Positions 52,569 to 64,000 of a DNA stretch of 64,000 bases are shown piece by piece; positions within the stretch are counted from its first letter, which is position 1, and every line of letters starts with the position of its first letter. The notes beneath the pieces are model-generated. The model ran no database searches, was not told the DNA's origin, and worked only from the letters and a program-made list of their open reading frames with translations. The stretch is from the NCBI RefSeq assembly GCF_017792385.1, contig NZ_CP051230.1, positions 248,001 through 312,000 on the forward strand, read 5' to 3'. Origin of the DNA: Hyphomonas sp. (lineage in GTDB: Bacteria > Pseudomonadota > Alphaproteobacteria > Caulobacterales > Hyphomonadaceae). Position numbers and translations under genes: made by a program.

Positions 52569-54164
52569 ATGACCTCCTCCGCTCCGGATACACTGCCCCG
52601 GCCGGTGCCCGGCCCGGCCTGGCTCCAGACGCTCGCGCTCGTTCTGGCCGGCGCGATCATCCTGATGATTCCTGCGCTGATCCATGGTCGGCCGTTTCAT
52701 TTCGTGGACTTCAACCAGTATTATCTGATCGGCGAAGCCATCCTGGAGAAACTCCTCGGCGGTCCCGCCGCCCCGGATGGTCCTCCTGCCGTCCCGGCGG
52801 ATGCCCCGGCCCCGGGCCAATCCCCCGCACCGGGCAATGCCGGCGGCGACGGCTATTTCTCGCTCATCGGCGCCGGCCGTTCCCCCCTCTATTCCGTCTT
52901 CGGCTATGTGCTGGCATCGGGCCTCTCCATGTGGCTGATCTGCCTGGTTCAGGCCCTGCTTGCATCCTGGCTCATCGTGCGGGCGCTGGATCTTCTCGGC
53001 GGATTGCGCCGCCCCGGACCGGTCCTCGCCAGTCTCGCCGGGCTCGCCGCCCTCTCCCCGCTGGGCTTTCACGTCAATCTTCTGATGCCGGATGTGTTTG
53101 CCGGCTACATGGTCATCGCCATCCTCCTCCTGGCCTTCGCGCCGCGCCTGTCCCTGCCGGAAACCCTCTTTCTGGCCGCCCTCGTCAGCGCCTCGGCCTT
53201 CCTGCACAAATCCATGCTGGTGCTCGCCCTCGCCGCGCTCGCCCTGATGGTGCTCGCCCGGTTCTGGCAATGGAGCCGGCCATACTTCGCCCGCCTGGCC
53301 CCGTTCTGGCTGCTCGGTGCCCTGGCCCTGTCGATGGCGGCACAGGCCGTCTACGGATTCGCTGCAGAAAAGCTGACCGGAGATCCGCTGCGCTCCCCGC
53401 CCTATCTGATGGCGCGGATCTATGATGACGGCCCCGGTCAGCGCCATCTGGAACAGGCCTGCCGCGCCGATCCGGACGCCTATGCGCTGTGCGCCTTTAC
53501 CGGCTTCGAATACGCCACGCACAATGACCTGATCTGGGGCAGCAACCTGTCCGCCAACACGCCCAGCTTCATCTCCAGTCCGCCGGACCTGAGGCAGGCC
53601 ATGCTTGATGAACAGGGCCACTTCGTCCTGAAATCCGTGACGGCCTACCCGCTCACACAACTCCTCGCGACAACCGGCAACACGATCCGGCAATTCTTTC
53701 TCGTCTCGATCGACGAGATCAATTACGGCGCGGTCTTGATCCTCCAGCAATACACGGCAGATGATCCGCAGGCGCTCGCCCATACGCCGGGCTTTGCGCA
53801 CTGCCTGGCCGAACCCGACAGCTGCACCGAGGAAAATGCCTACAACCGGGCCTGGAACAGCCTGGTCACGGCCGCCGCCCTGGCCAGCCTGATCCTTCTA
53901 CTCTGCCTGCTCGGCGTCTGGACGCTGTTCCGGATCACGCCGTCCGGCGCCAGCATGGCCAGCCAGGACCGGTATCTCTGCCTGGCCTGGACGCTGCTGC
54001 TCATCCTGCTGGCCAATGCCTTCATCTGTGGTGCGACGTCTGGCGTGCATGCACGGTATCAGGCCCGACTGGTCTGGCTGGTGCCGCTATGCCTGATCGT
54101 GCTGCAGGATCCGGTCCGGGTCCTCGCCGACCGGCTGCAGGCCCGCTACCGGCGATTCGCCTGA
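52569..54164 (+). CDS. polytopic membrane protein, GT-C-like candidate
   Basis: A 531-residue protein with about ten or eleven membrane segments and a large periplasmic loop near residues 270-420. This layout, and the location directly after a polyprenyl-phosphate GT2 gene (25 bases between), fits a GT-C-type transferase using a lipid-linked sugar, but I see no conserved DD or ED motif to confirm that. A Pro/Ala-rich insert is near residues 62-95. The ATG at 52569 gives the usual spacing; a longer frame from 52503 overlaps the previous gene. Confidence 0.7.
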   Translation: MTSSAPDTLPRPVPGPAWLQTLALVLAGAIILMIPALIHGRPFHFVDFNQYYLIGEAILEKLLGGPAAPDGPPAVPADAPAPGQSPAPGNAGGDGYFSLIGAGRSPLYSVFGYVLASGLSMWLICLVQALLASWLIVRALDLLGGLRRPGPVLASLAGLAALSPLGFHVNLLMPDVFAGYMVIAILLLAFAPRLSLPETLFLAALVSASAFLHKSMLVLALAALALMVLARFWQWSRPYFARLAPFWLLGALALSMAAQAVYGFAAEKLTGDPLRSPPYLMARIYDDGPGQRHLEQACRADPDAYALCAFTGFEYATHNDLIWGSNLSANTPSFISSPPDLRQAMLDEQGHFVLKSVTAYPLTQLLATTGNTIRQFFLVSIDEINYGAVLILQQYTADDPQALAHTPGFAHCLAEPDSCTEENAYNRAWNSLVTAAALASLILLLCLLGVWTLFRITPSGASMASQDRYLCLAWTLLLILLANAFICGATSGVHARYQARLVWLVPLCLIVLQDPVRVLADRLQARYRRFA

Positions 54165-54192
54165 TCATCTACAAGCCAACATCCCGGCCATG

Positions 54193-54220
54193 AAAAAAGG
54201 CCGCCCCCAAGGGGCGGCCT
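54193..54220 (-). terminator. terminator of the tuf operon
   Basis: A 10-bp stem AGGCCGCCCC/GGGGCGGCCT with a CAA loop; on the minus strand it is followed by TTTTTT. It may also stop the plus-strand operon that ends at 54164. Confidence 0.85.
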
Positions 54221-54260
54221 TCTGTCTGTGTCAGTCCTGCGCGTACGCGCGGACCGGGTC

Positions 54261-55451
54261 TTACTTCTTGATCGCGGAGACCACACCGGCGCCGACGGTC
54301 CGGCCGCCTTCGCGGATGGCGAAGCGCAGGCCCTGGTCCATGGCGATCGGCTGGATCAGCTCGACGTCCATTTTGACGTTGTCGCCCGGCAGGACCATTT
54401 CCTTGTCGGCCGGCAGGGTCACAACACCCGTCACGTCCGTGGTGCGGAAGTAGAATTGCGGACGATAGTTGGTGAAGAACGGCGTGTGGCGGCCGCCTTC
54501 TTCCTTCGTCAGGATGTAGGCTTCAGCCTCGAACGTGGTGTGCGGCGTGATGGAGCCCGGCTTGCACAGGACCTGACCACGCTCGACGCCTTCACGGTCG
54601 ATGCCGCGCAGCAGCGCACCGATATTGTCGCCAGCCTGGCCCTGGTCGAGCAGCTTGCGGAACATCTCGACGCCCGTACAGGTCGTCTTCTGCGTGTCGC
54701 GGATACCCACGATCTCGATCTCGTCGCCGACATGGATGATGCCCTGCTCGACACGACCGGTCACAACCGTACCGCGGCCGGAGATCGAGAACACGTCCTC
54801 GACCGGCATCAGGAACGGCTTGTCCAGCGGACGCTCCGGCGTCGGGATGTACTCATCCACAGCCGCCATCAGCTCAAGCACCTTCTCCTTGCCGATATTG
54901 TCGTCGCGGCCCTCAACGGCAGCCAGCGCAGACCCGGCAATGATCGGAATGTCGTCGCCCGGGAAGTCGTAGGAAGACAGAAGTTCGCGAACTTCCATTT
55001 CAACCAGCTCCAGAAGCTCTTCATCGTCAACCTGGTCAACCTTGTTCAGGAACACGACCAGCGCCGGAACGCCAACCTGACGGGCCAGCAGGATGTGCTC
55101 GCGCGTCTGCGGCATCGGGCCGTCAGCCGCGTTCACAACCAGGATTGCGCCGTCCATCTGGGCAGCACCCGTGATCATGTTCTTCACATAGTCAGCGTGT
55201 CCCGGGCAGTCCACGTGCGCATAGTGACGGTTCTCCGTCTCGTATTCCACGTGCGCCGTGTTGATCGTGATCCCGCGGGCCTTCTCTTCCGGCGCCGAGT
55301 CGATGTCCTCATAGGACCGCTTCTCGCCACCGCCCTGCTCGGCCAGCGTCATCGTGATCGCTGCGGTCAGCGTCGTCTTGCCGTGGTCAACGTGGCCAAT
55401 CGTGCCGATGTTGACGTGCGGCTTGTTGCGTTCAAACTTTGCCTTGGCCAT
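54261..55451 (-). CDS. tuf: elongation factor Tu
   Basis: A 396-residue EF-Tu. The G1 motif is GHVDHGKTTL, G3 is DCPGHADY, and G4 is NKVD, with domains 2 and 3 following as in the family. It delivers aminoacyl-tRNA to the ribosome. It is separated from fusA by 50 bases, which contain a small GGCCGG/CCGGCC hairpin (55479-55493). Only one tuf copy is in the window. Confidence 0.98.
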   Translation of the reverse strand: MAKAKFERNKPHVNIGTIGHVDHGKTTLTAAITMTLAEQGGGEKRSYEDIDSAPEEKARGITINTAHVEYETENRHYAHVDCPGHADYVKNMITGAAQMDGAILVVNAADGPMPQTREHILLARQVGVPALVVFLNKVDQVDDEELLELVEMEVRELLSSYDFPGDDIPIIAGSALAAVEGRDDNIGKEKVLELMAAVDEYIPTPERPLDKPFLMPVEDVFSISGRGTVVTGRVEQGIIHVGDEIEIVGIRDTQKTTCTGVEMFRKLLDQGQAGDNIGALLRGIDREGVERGQVLCKPGSITPHTTFEAEAYILTKEEGGRHTPFFTNYRPQFYFRTTDVTGVVTLPADKEMVLPGDNVKMDVELIQPIAMDQGLRFAIREGGRTVGAGVVSAIKK

Positions 55452-55501
55452 CGGGCCTCTCCTTTACTCTGAATTCCGGGCCGGAAACCGGCCACAATTG
55501 A

Positions 55502-57649
55502 TTACGAACCAGCGACGTCCGAAATGATCTTCTGCGCTTCGGCACGCGGCACTTCATCATAGTGATCGAAGAGCATCGTGAACTGGGCGCGGCCCTGCGA
55601 CATGCCCCGAAGGTCGGAGACATAGCCGAACATGTTGACCAGCGGGACGAAAGCCTTGATCGCCACGGCATTGCCGCGCGGCTCGGAGCCCTGGATCTGA
55701 CCCCGACGGGAGTTCAGGTCGCCGATCACGTCGCCCATATAGTCTTCCGGCGTCACGACTTCCACGGCCATGACCGGTTCCATCAGGCGCGGATCTCCCT
55801 GGCCCTTCAGTTCGCGGAACGCAGCGCGCGACGCGATTTCGAAGGCGAGGACGGAGGAGTCCACATCGTGGAATGCACCGTCGACCAGCGTGGCCTTGAA
55901 GTCCGTAACCGGATAGCCGGCCAGCAGACCGTTTTCCTTGGCGCTTTCCAGGCCTTTTTCGACACCCGGAATGTATTCCTTCGGAACGGCACCGCCGACG
56001 ATCTTGCTTTCGAACACGAAGCCCGAACCGGATTCCAGGGGTTCGAATTCCAGCTTGACGCGGGCGAACTGGCCCGTACCGCCGGACTGTTTCTTGTGCG
56101 TGTAGTCGATCTCGGCAGCGCGGCCGATCTTCTCGCGATACGCAACCTGCGGCTGGCCGATATTGGCCTCAACCTTGAATTCGCGCTTCAGGCGATCGAT
56201 CAGGATGTCGAGGTGAAGCTCGCCCATGCCCTTCATGATCGTCTGGCCGGATTCGTGATTGGTCTCGACCTGGAAGGACGGGTCTTCCGCAGCAAGGCGC
56301 TGCAGGCCAACCGACATCTTCTCCTGGTCAGCCTTGGATTTCGGCTCGACGGCAATCTCGATCACCGGATCGGGGAAGGTCATCGTTTCCAGAACGACCG
56401 GCTTGTTCGGATCACAGACCGTGTCACCCGTGGTCGTTTCCTTCAGGCCGGCAATGGCCACGATGTCGCCTGCGAAGGCTTCCGTGATCTCGTCCTGCTT
56501 GTTGGAGTGCATCATCACCATGCGGCCGACGCGCTCTTTCTTGCCCTTGGTCGAGTTCATGAAGCTGTCGCCCTTCGACAGCGTACCGGAATAGATACGC
56601 GTGAAGGTCAGCGTGCCCATATAGGGGTCGTTCATGATCTTGAAGGCGAGGCCCGAGAAGGGCTGGCTGTCATCAGCCTTGCGCTCGATGTTGCGGACTT
56701 CGTCTTCGTCGCCCGGGGCAAAGCCCATGTAAGGCGGCACGTCGAGCGGGCCCGGCAGGAAGTCGATCACGGCGTTCAGCATCGGCTGGACACCCTTGTT
56801 CTTGAACGCGGAACCACACAGGACCGGCACGAAGGACAGGCTCAGCGTGCCCTTGCGGATCAGCGTGCGAAGGGTGGCTTCGTCCGGCTCGTTGCCTTCC
56901 AGATAGGCTTCCATCGCGGCGTCGTCCATTTCGACGGCGATTTCGATGAGCTCGGCGCGCATCTCTTCGGCCTTGTCCTTCAGTTCAGGACGGATGTCGC
57001 GGATTTCCCAGCTGGCGCCCAGGTCTTCACCGGCCCAGACCCATTCCTTCATGGTGATCAGGTCGACATGGCCTTCCAGCTCGTTCTCGGCACCGATCGG
57101 CATCTGGATCGGGGCCGGGATCGCACCGGTGCGGTCCTTGATCATCGCGACGCAGTTGAAGAAGTCGGCGCCGATCTTGTCCATCTTGTTGACGAACACG
57201 ATGCGCGGAACCTTGTAGCGGTCAGCCTGGCGCCAGACCGTTTCCGTCTGCGGCTCGACACCGGCGTTCGCGTCCAGCACGCAGACCGCGCCGTCCAGAA
57301 CAGCCAGGGAGCGCTCGACTTCGATGGTGAAGTCCACGTGTCCGGGCGTATCAATGATGTTGAAGCGGAACTTGGCCTCGTCCGGCGTGTCGCCATAGAT
57401 GCCGGTCGGCGTCTTGCCGTCTTCGGTGCGGAACCAGAACGTCGTGGTCGCAGCGGACGTGATCGTGATGCCACGCTCCTGCTCCTGCTCCATCCAGTCC
57501 ATCGTGGCGGCGCCGTCGTGGACTTCACCGATCTTGTGGGACTTGCCGGTATAGTAGAGGATGCGTTCGGTCGTGGTCGTTTTACCGGCATCGATGTGGG
57601 CCATGATGCCGAAGTTACGATAGCGATCCAGCGTGTATTCGCGGGCCAT
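55502..57649 (-). CDS. fusA: elongation factor G
   Basis: A 715-residue EF-G that drives translocation. The P-loop is AHIDAGKTTTTERI, G3 is DTPGHVDF and G4 is NKMDK. Compared with E. coli EF-G (704), about 12 extra residues lie between the switch I region and G3 (around residues 73-96, TEDGKTPTGIYGDTPDEAKF); domains II-V look standard. It lies in the usual rpsL-rpsG-fusA-tuf order. Confidence 0.98.
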   Translation of the reverse strand: MAREYTLDRYRNFGIMAHIDAGKTTTTERILYYTGKSHKIGEVHDGAATMDWMEQEQERGITITSAATTTFWFRTEDGKTPTGIYGDTPDEAKFRFNIIDTPGHVDFTIEVERSLAVLDGAVCVLDANAGVEPQTETVWRQADRYKVPRIVFVNKMDKIGADFFNCVAMIKDRTGAIPAPIQMPIGAENELEGHVDLITMKEWVWAGEDLGASWEIRDIRPELKDKAEEMRAELIEIAVEMDDAAMEAYLEGNEPDEATLRTLIRKGTLSLSFVPVLCGSAFKNKGVQPMLNAVIDFLPGPLDVPPYMGFAPGDEDEVRNIERKADDSQPFSGLAFKIMNDPYMGTLTFTRIYSGTLSKGDSFMNSTKGKKERVGRMVMMHSNKQDEITEAFAGDIVAIAGLKETTTGDTVCDPNKPVVLETMTFPDPVIEIAVEPKSKADQEKMSVGLQRLAAEDPSFQVETNHESGQTIMKGMGELHLDILIDRLKREFKVEANIGQPQVAYREKIGRAAEIDYTHKKQSGGTGQFARVKLEFEPLESGSGFVFESKIVGGAVPKEYIPGVEKGLESAKENGLLAGYPVTDFKATLVDGAFHDVDSSVLAFEIASRAAFRELKGQGDPRLMEPVMAVEVVTPEDYMGDVIGDLNSRRGQIQGSEPRGNAVAIKAFVPLVNMFGYVSDLRGMSQGRAQFTMLFDHYDEVPRAEAQKIISDVAGS

Positions 57650-57687
57650 GAGATAAACCTTCGTGTCTGGTTTCCGGGAGGAAGTTC

Positions 57688-57723
57688 GGAGCGATTGACG
57701 GGCGCGTTACCTGCAATCGCTCC
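57688..57723 (-). promoter_or_regulatory. hairpin in the rpsG-fusA intergenic region
   Basis: A perfect 10-bp inverted repeat GGAGCGATTG/CAATCGCTCC with a 16-base loop sits in the 90 bases between rpsG and fusA, with no T-run. It may be a processing or regulatory structure in the mRNA. Confidence 0.45.
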
Positions 57724-57739
57724 GGGTTTCCAGTGCTGA

Positions 57740-58210
57740 TTACCAGCGGTAGTGAGAAAACGCCTTGTTGGCGTCGGCCATGCGGTGGGTGTCTTCCCGC
57801 TTCTTCACGGCGTTGCCGCGGCCTTGCGAGGCATCCATCAGTTCGCCAGCGAGGCGCTCACGCATGGTGTTCTCGTTGCGGCCGGCGGCTGCAGCGGCCA
57901 GCCAGCGGATGGCCAGGGCCTGACGGCGCTCGGTGCGGACTTCGACCGGAACCTGATAGGTCGCACCACCGACACGGCGGGAGCGGACTTCAACCGCCGG
58001 AGCGACGGCTTCGAGGGCTTCATGGAACACTTCGACCGGGTTCTTCTTGGCGCGGCCTTCGACCAGGTCGAACGCGCCATAGACGATCCGCTCGGCAACG
58101 GACTTTTTACCGTCGCGCATGATCTGGTTCATGAATTTGGAGACAACCACGTCCTTGAATTTCGGATCCGGCAGGACCTGGCGCTTCTCAGCAGAGTGAC
58201 GACGAGACAT
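57740..58210 (-). CDS. rpsG: 30S ribosomal protein S7
   Basis: A 156-residue S7 with DPKFKDVVVSKFMNQIMRDG and the C-terminal KREDTHRMADANKAFSHYRW; the primary 16S-binding protein of the 30S head. It follows rpsL by 12 bases. Confidence 0.98.
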   Translation of the reverse strand: MSRRHSAEKRQVLPDPKFKDVVVSKFMNQIMRDGKKSVAERIVYGAFDLVEGRAKKNPVEVFHEALEAVAPAVEVRSRRVGGATYQVPVEVRTERRQALAIRWLAAAAAGRNENTMRERLAGELMDASQGRGNAVKKREDTHRMADANKAFSHYRW

Positions 58211-58222
58211 GCTTCGGCTTCC

Positions 58223-58594
58223 TTATTTCGGCTTCTTCGCACCGTAGTGCGAACGGCGTTGCTTACGGTCTTTGACGGGCTGGGTATCGAGGGCACCACG
58301 CACGATGTGGTAGCGCACACCCGGAAGGTCTTTCACACGGCCGCCGCGGATCAGGACCACGGAGTGCTCCTGCAGGTTGTGGCCTTCACCCGGGATGTAG
58401 CACAGCGATTCGAAGCCGGACGTCAGGCGCACCTTGGCCACTTTACGAAGCGCCGAGTTCGGCTTCTTCGGCGTCGTCGTGTACACGCGCGTGCAAACGC
58501 CGCGACGCTGTGGGCAGGCCTTCAGGGCCGGGGTCTTTGTCCGCGTCGGCTTTGGCTGGCGCGGCTTGCGAATGAGCTGTTGAATCGTTGGCAT
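58223..58594 (-). CDS. rpsL: 30S ribosomal protein S12
   Basis: A 123-residue S12 with MPTIQQLIRKPRQPKPTRTK and TPKKPNSALRKVAKVRLTSG. The Lys positions in TPKKPNS that change in streptomycin-resistant mutants are wild type. It is the first gene of the str operon, with a candidate promoter upstream. Confidence 0.98.
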   Translation of the reverse strand: MPTIQQLIRKPRQPKPTRTKTPALKACPQRRGVCTRVYTTTPKKPNSALRKVAKVRLTSGFESLCYIPGEGHNLQEHSVVLIRGGRVKDLPGVRYHIVRGALDTQPVKDRKQRRSHYGAKKPK

Positions 58595-58773
58595 TCGGGC
58601 CTTCTGTCTCTTCTGGTCTCAAATGGCCCGATGGGCCGGTAACGGATTGTGCCCCGAATGCCGCGATTGGCCTCCGGGACGGACGAAAACTTGGGGGCCA
58701 GATTGGCCGGAACCGCCTGTTCCGGTACGGCTGACAGCCTTTTCAGGCTCCCCGCCTCTCTGACGATTGGTGG

Positions 58774-58802
58774 CGTGTAAGCCCCTCAGGCGCTGGCGTC
58801 AA
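58774..58802 (-). promoter_or_regulatory. candidate promoter of the str operon
   Basis: On the minus strand TTGACG and TACACG are 17 bases apart, about 180 bases before the rpsL start. The leader has a CCGGAAC/GTTCCGG hairpin near 58702-58720. The -10 box is weak. Confidence 0.45.
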
Positions 58803-58851
58803 GGGCATGGTGCTGTCGGGCTACAGCTGTTTCGGCTCCGTGACGGTCGCC

Positions 58852-59109
58852 TCAGAAGGGCAAACCGATCCGGCGTACGCAGGCCGCCTCCGCCGCAGAC
58901 CCCTCCCCCGCCCGCAGCCGGGCGGCCAGCGCGGCCAGATCCGGGTCGTCCGGCGCCCCCTCGGCAGAGGCAAAATCGCCGGTCCGCAACAGCGTCCGGC
59001 AGTCCGCCCGCGCCCAGCTGTCCAGTGACAGGAAGGCGACCAGGCCGATCGCCAGCGCCGCGCAGGCTGCGCCGATCATGTCCGCTCGGTCGAACTGGCT
59101 GTCTCGCAT
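58852..59109 (-). CDS. small single-pass membrane protein
   Basis: An 85-residue protein with one hydrophobic segment near residues 11-28 (MIGAACAALAIGLVAFLS), followed by a helical tail with two Cys residues (DCRTLLRTG and AACVRR). Its ATG has GGAG six bases upstream. It lies between the rpoC end and the str operon. Not recognised; the size and Cys pair suggest a periplasmic tail held by a disulfide. Confidence 0.55.
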   Translation of the reverse strand: MRDSQFDRADMIGAACAALAIGLVAFLSLDSWARADCRTLLRTGDFASAEGAPDDPDLAALAARLRAGEGSAAEAACVRRIGLPF

Positions 59110-59146
59110 GCGATGCTCCGGTCAGGCAGGCTCTCCCCAGATGCAG

Positions 59147-59174
59147 GAAAGCCTGCCGAAACTGGCAGGCTTTC
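59147..59174 (-). terminator. terminator after rpoC
   Basis: An 11-bp stem GAAAGCCTGCC/GGCAGGCTTTC with a 6-base loop lies 28 bases after the rpoC stop; the T-run is short (TTT inside the stem end). Confidence 0.6.
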
Positions 59175-59201
59175 CCAATTCGTACAAGCGGAAGACCGGG
59201 C

Positions 59202-63422
<4,221 letters not shown>

Positions 63423-63500
63423 GGGTGTCTGCTCCTTGGGTGGGCTTGGTTTACGGGGCTGGCGGGCCCCTGCCCTATGAAATCTCTGTTCCGTCCGGCC

Positions 63501-63524
63501 TGCCCCGCCATGACGGGCGGGGCA
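63501..63524 (-). promoter_or_regulatory. hairpin between rpoB and rpoC
   Basis: A 9-bp GC stem TGCCCCGCC/GGCGGGGCA with a 6-base loop lies in the rpoB-rpoC gap; no T-run follows on the minus strand. It could be an RNase processing site in the shared mRNA. Confidence 0.45.
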
Positions 63525-63543
63525 ATCCGGTTAGGTATCGGCT

Positions 63544-64000
63544 CTATTCGGCGGCGACGGGGGCTTCCTCGTCGTCATCACTGTCAGAGCCTTCTTCAAT
63601 CAATTCGACGTTCAGGCCGAGCGACCGCATTTCCTTCACGAGCACGTTGAAGCTCTCCGGAATACCGGCTTCGAACGTGTCGTCGCCGCGCACGATGGCC
63701 TCGTAGACCTTCGCACGGCCGGCCGTGTCGTCGGACTTCACGGTCAGCATTTCCTGCAGCGTGTAGGCGGCGCCATAGGCTTCCAGGGCCCAGACCTCCA
63801 TCTCCCCGAAACGCTGGCCGCCGAACTGGGCCTTGCCGCCCAGAGGCTGCTGCGTGACGAGCGAGTACGGACCGGTCGAGCGGGCGTGGATCTTCTCGTC
63901 GACCAGGTGGTGCAGCTTGAGAAGATACTTGTAGCCCACGGTGACCGGGCGCGAGAATTTCACACCGGTCCGGCCGTCGAACAGCTTCACCTGGCCAGAG
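63544..64000 (-). CDS. rpoB: RNA polymerase beta subunit, C-terminal part
   Basis: The last about 152 residues of the beta subunit; the start lies beyond the window. It is recognised by FSRPVTVGYKYLLKLHHLVD, GPYSLVTQQPLGGKAQFGGQ and RFGEMEVWALEAYGAAYTLQ. The acidic tail ends in DSDDDEEAPVAAE. It continues to rpoC in the same operon. Confidence 0.97.
   Translation of the reverse strand, partial: SGQVKLFDGRTGVKFSRPVTVGYKYLLKLHHLVDEKIHARSTGPYSLVTQQPLGGKAQFGGQRFGEMEVWALEAYGAAYTLQEMLTVKSDDTAGRAKVYEAIVRGDDTFEAGIPESFNVLVKEMRSLGLNVELIEEGSDSDDDEEAPVAAE

Noticed and set aside
55562..57739. A 725-codon plus-strand frame
   Set aside because: It is antisense to fusA and has no family signature; a product of codon bias.

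Overview
The window is chromosomal DNA of a high-GC alphaproteobacterium. Gene order (rpoB-rpoC, rpsL-rpsG-fusA-tuf, the S10/spc block, then secY-adk-rpsM-rpsK-rpoA-rplQ), a TonB-dependent receptor and many lipid and small-molecule enzymes suggest a marine Hyphomonadaceae-like organism; the family is inferred. No tRNA, rRNA, CRISPR array, insertion sequence or phage gene was seen.

Positions 1-20.5 kb are a mosaic of short housekeeping and metabolic units: the end of queE, a glutaredoxin-MauE fusion, sodB, an RhlE-type DEAD-box helicase, a coniferyl-aldehyde dehydrogenase, enoyl-CoA hydratase, acyl-CoA dehydrogenase, hotdog thioesterase, three SDR/GST-type enzymes, a TonB receptor beside a NupC-type nucleoside transporter, a CinA-type amidohydrolase, a REP-like double hairpin, a Kazal-domain lipoprotein and an HD-domain protein.

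Positions 20.5-23.5 kb hold the RNA ligase gene rtcB with an unrecognised gene downstream. The rtcB leader has a promoter and, between it and the gene, an intrinsic terminator, which suggests attenuation. Stable hairpins also lie just downstream of rtcB.

Positions 23.5-33.4 kb are the most distinctive accessory region: a divergent tandem alpha/beta-hydrolase gene and two co-directional minus-strand operons (VOC protein, alpha/beta hydrolase, membrane protein, DUF3108-like protein; and methyltransferase, small helical protein, MDR dehydrogenase), followed by a membrane-anchored PQQ-type dehydrogenase fused to cytochrome c. The three promoter regions share a palindromic 10-bp motif close to TGATATATCA, so I propose one local regulon, probably catabolic. 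Its hydrolase domains have His or Asp where the family has its nucleophilic Ser.

Positions 33.5-64 kb carry the ribosomal protein, RNA polymerase and elongation factor super-cluster, all on the minus strand. It is interrupted between tuf and rpsJ by about 6.7 kb holding a DUF2059 protein, a LuxR-type regulator fused to an alpha/beta hydrolase, a sulfotransferase, and a glycosyltransferase plus polytopic protein on the plus strand. Promoter-like sequences precede rpsL, rpsJ and rpsM. L6 and EF-G carry insertions relative to E. coli.
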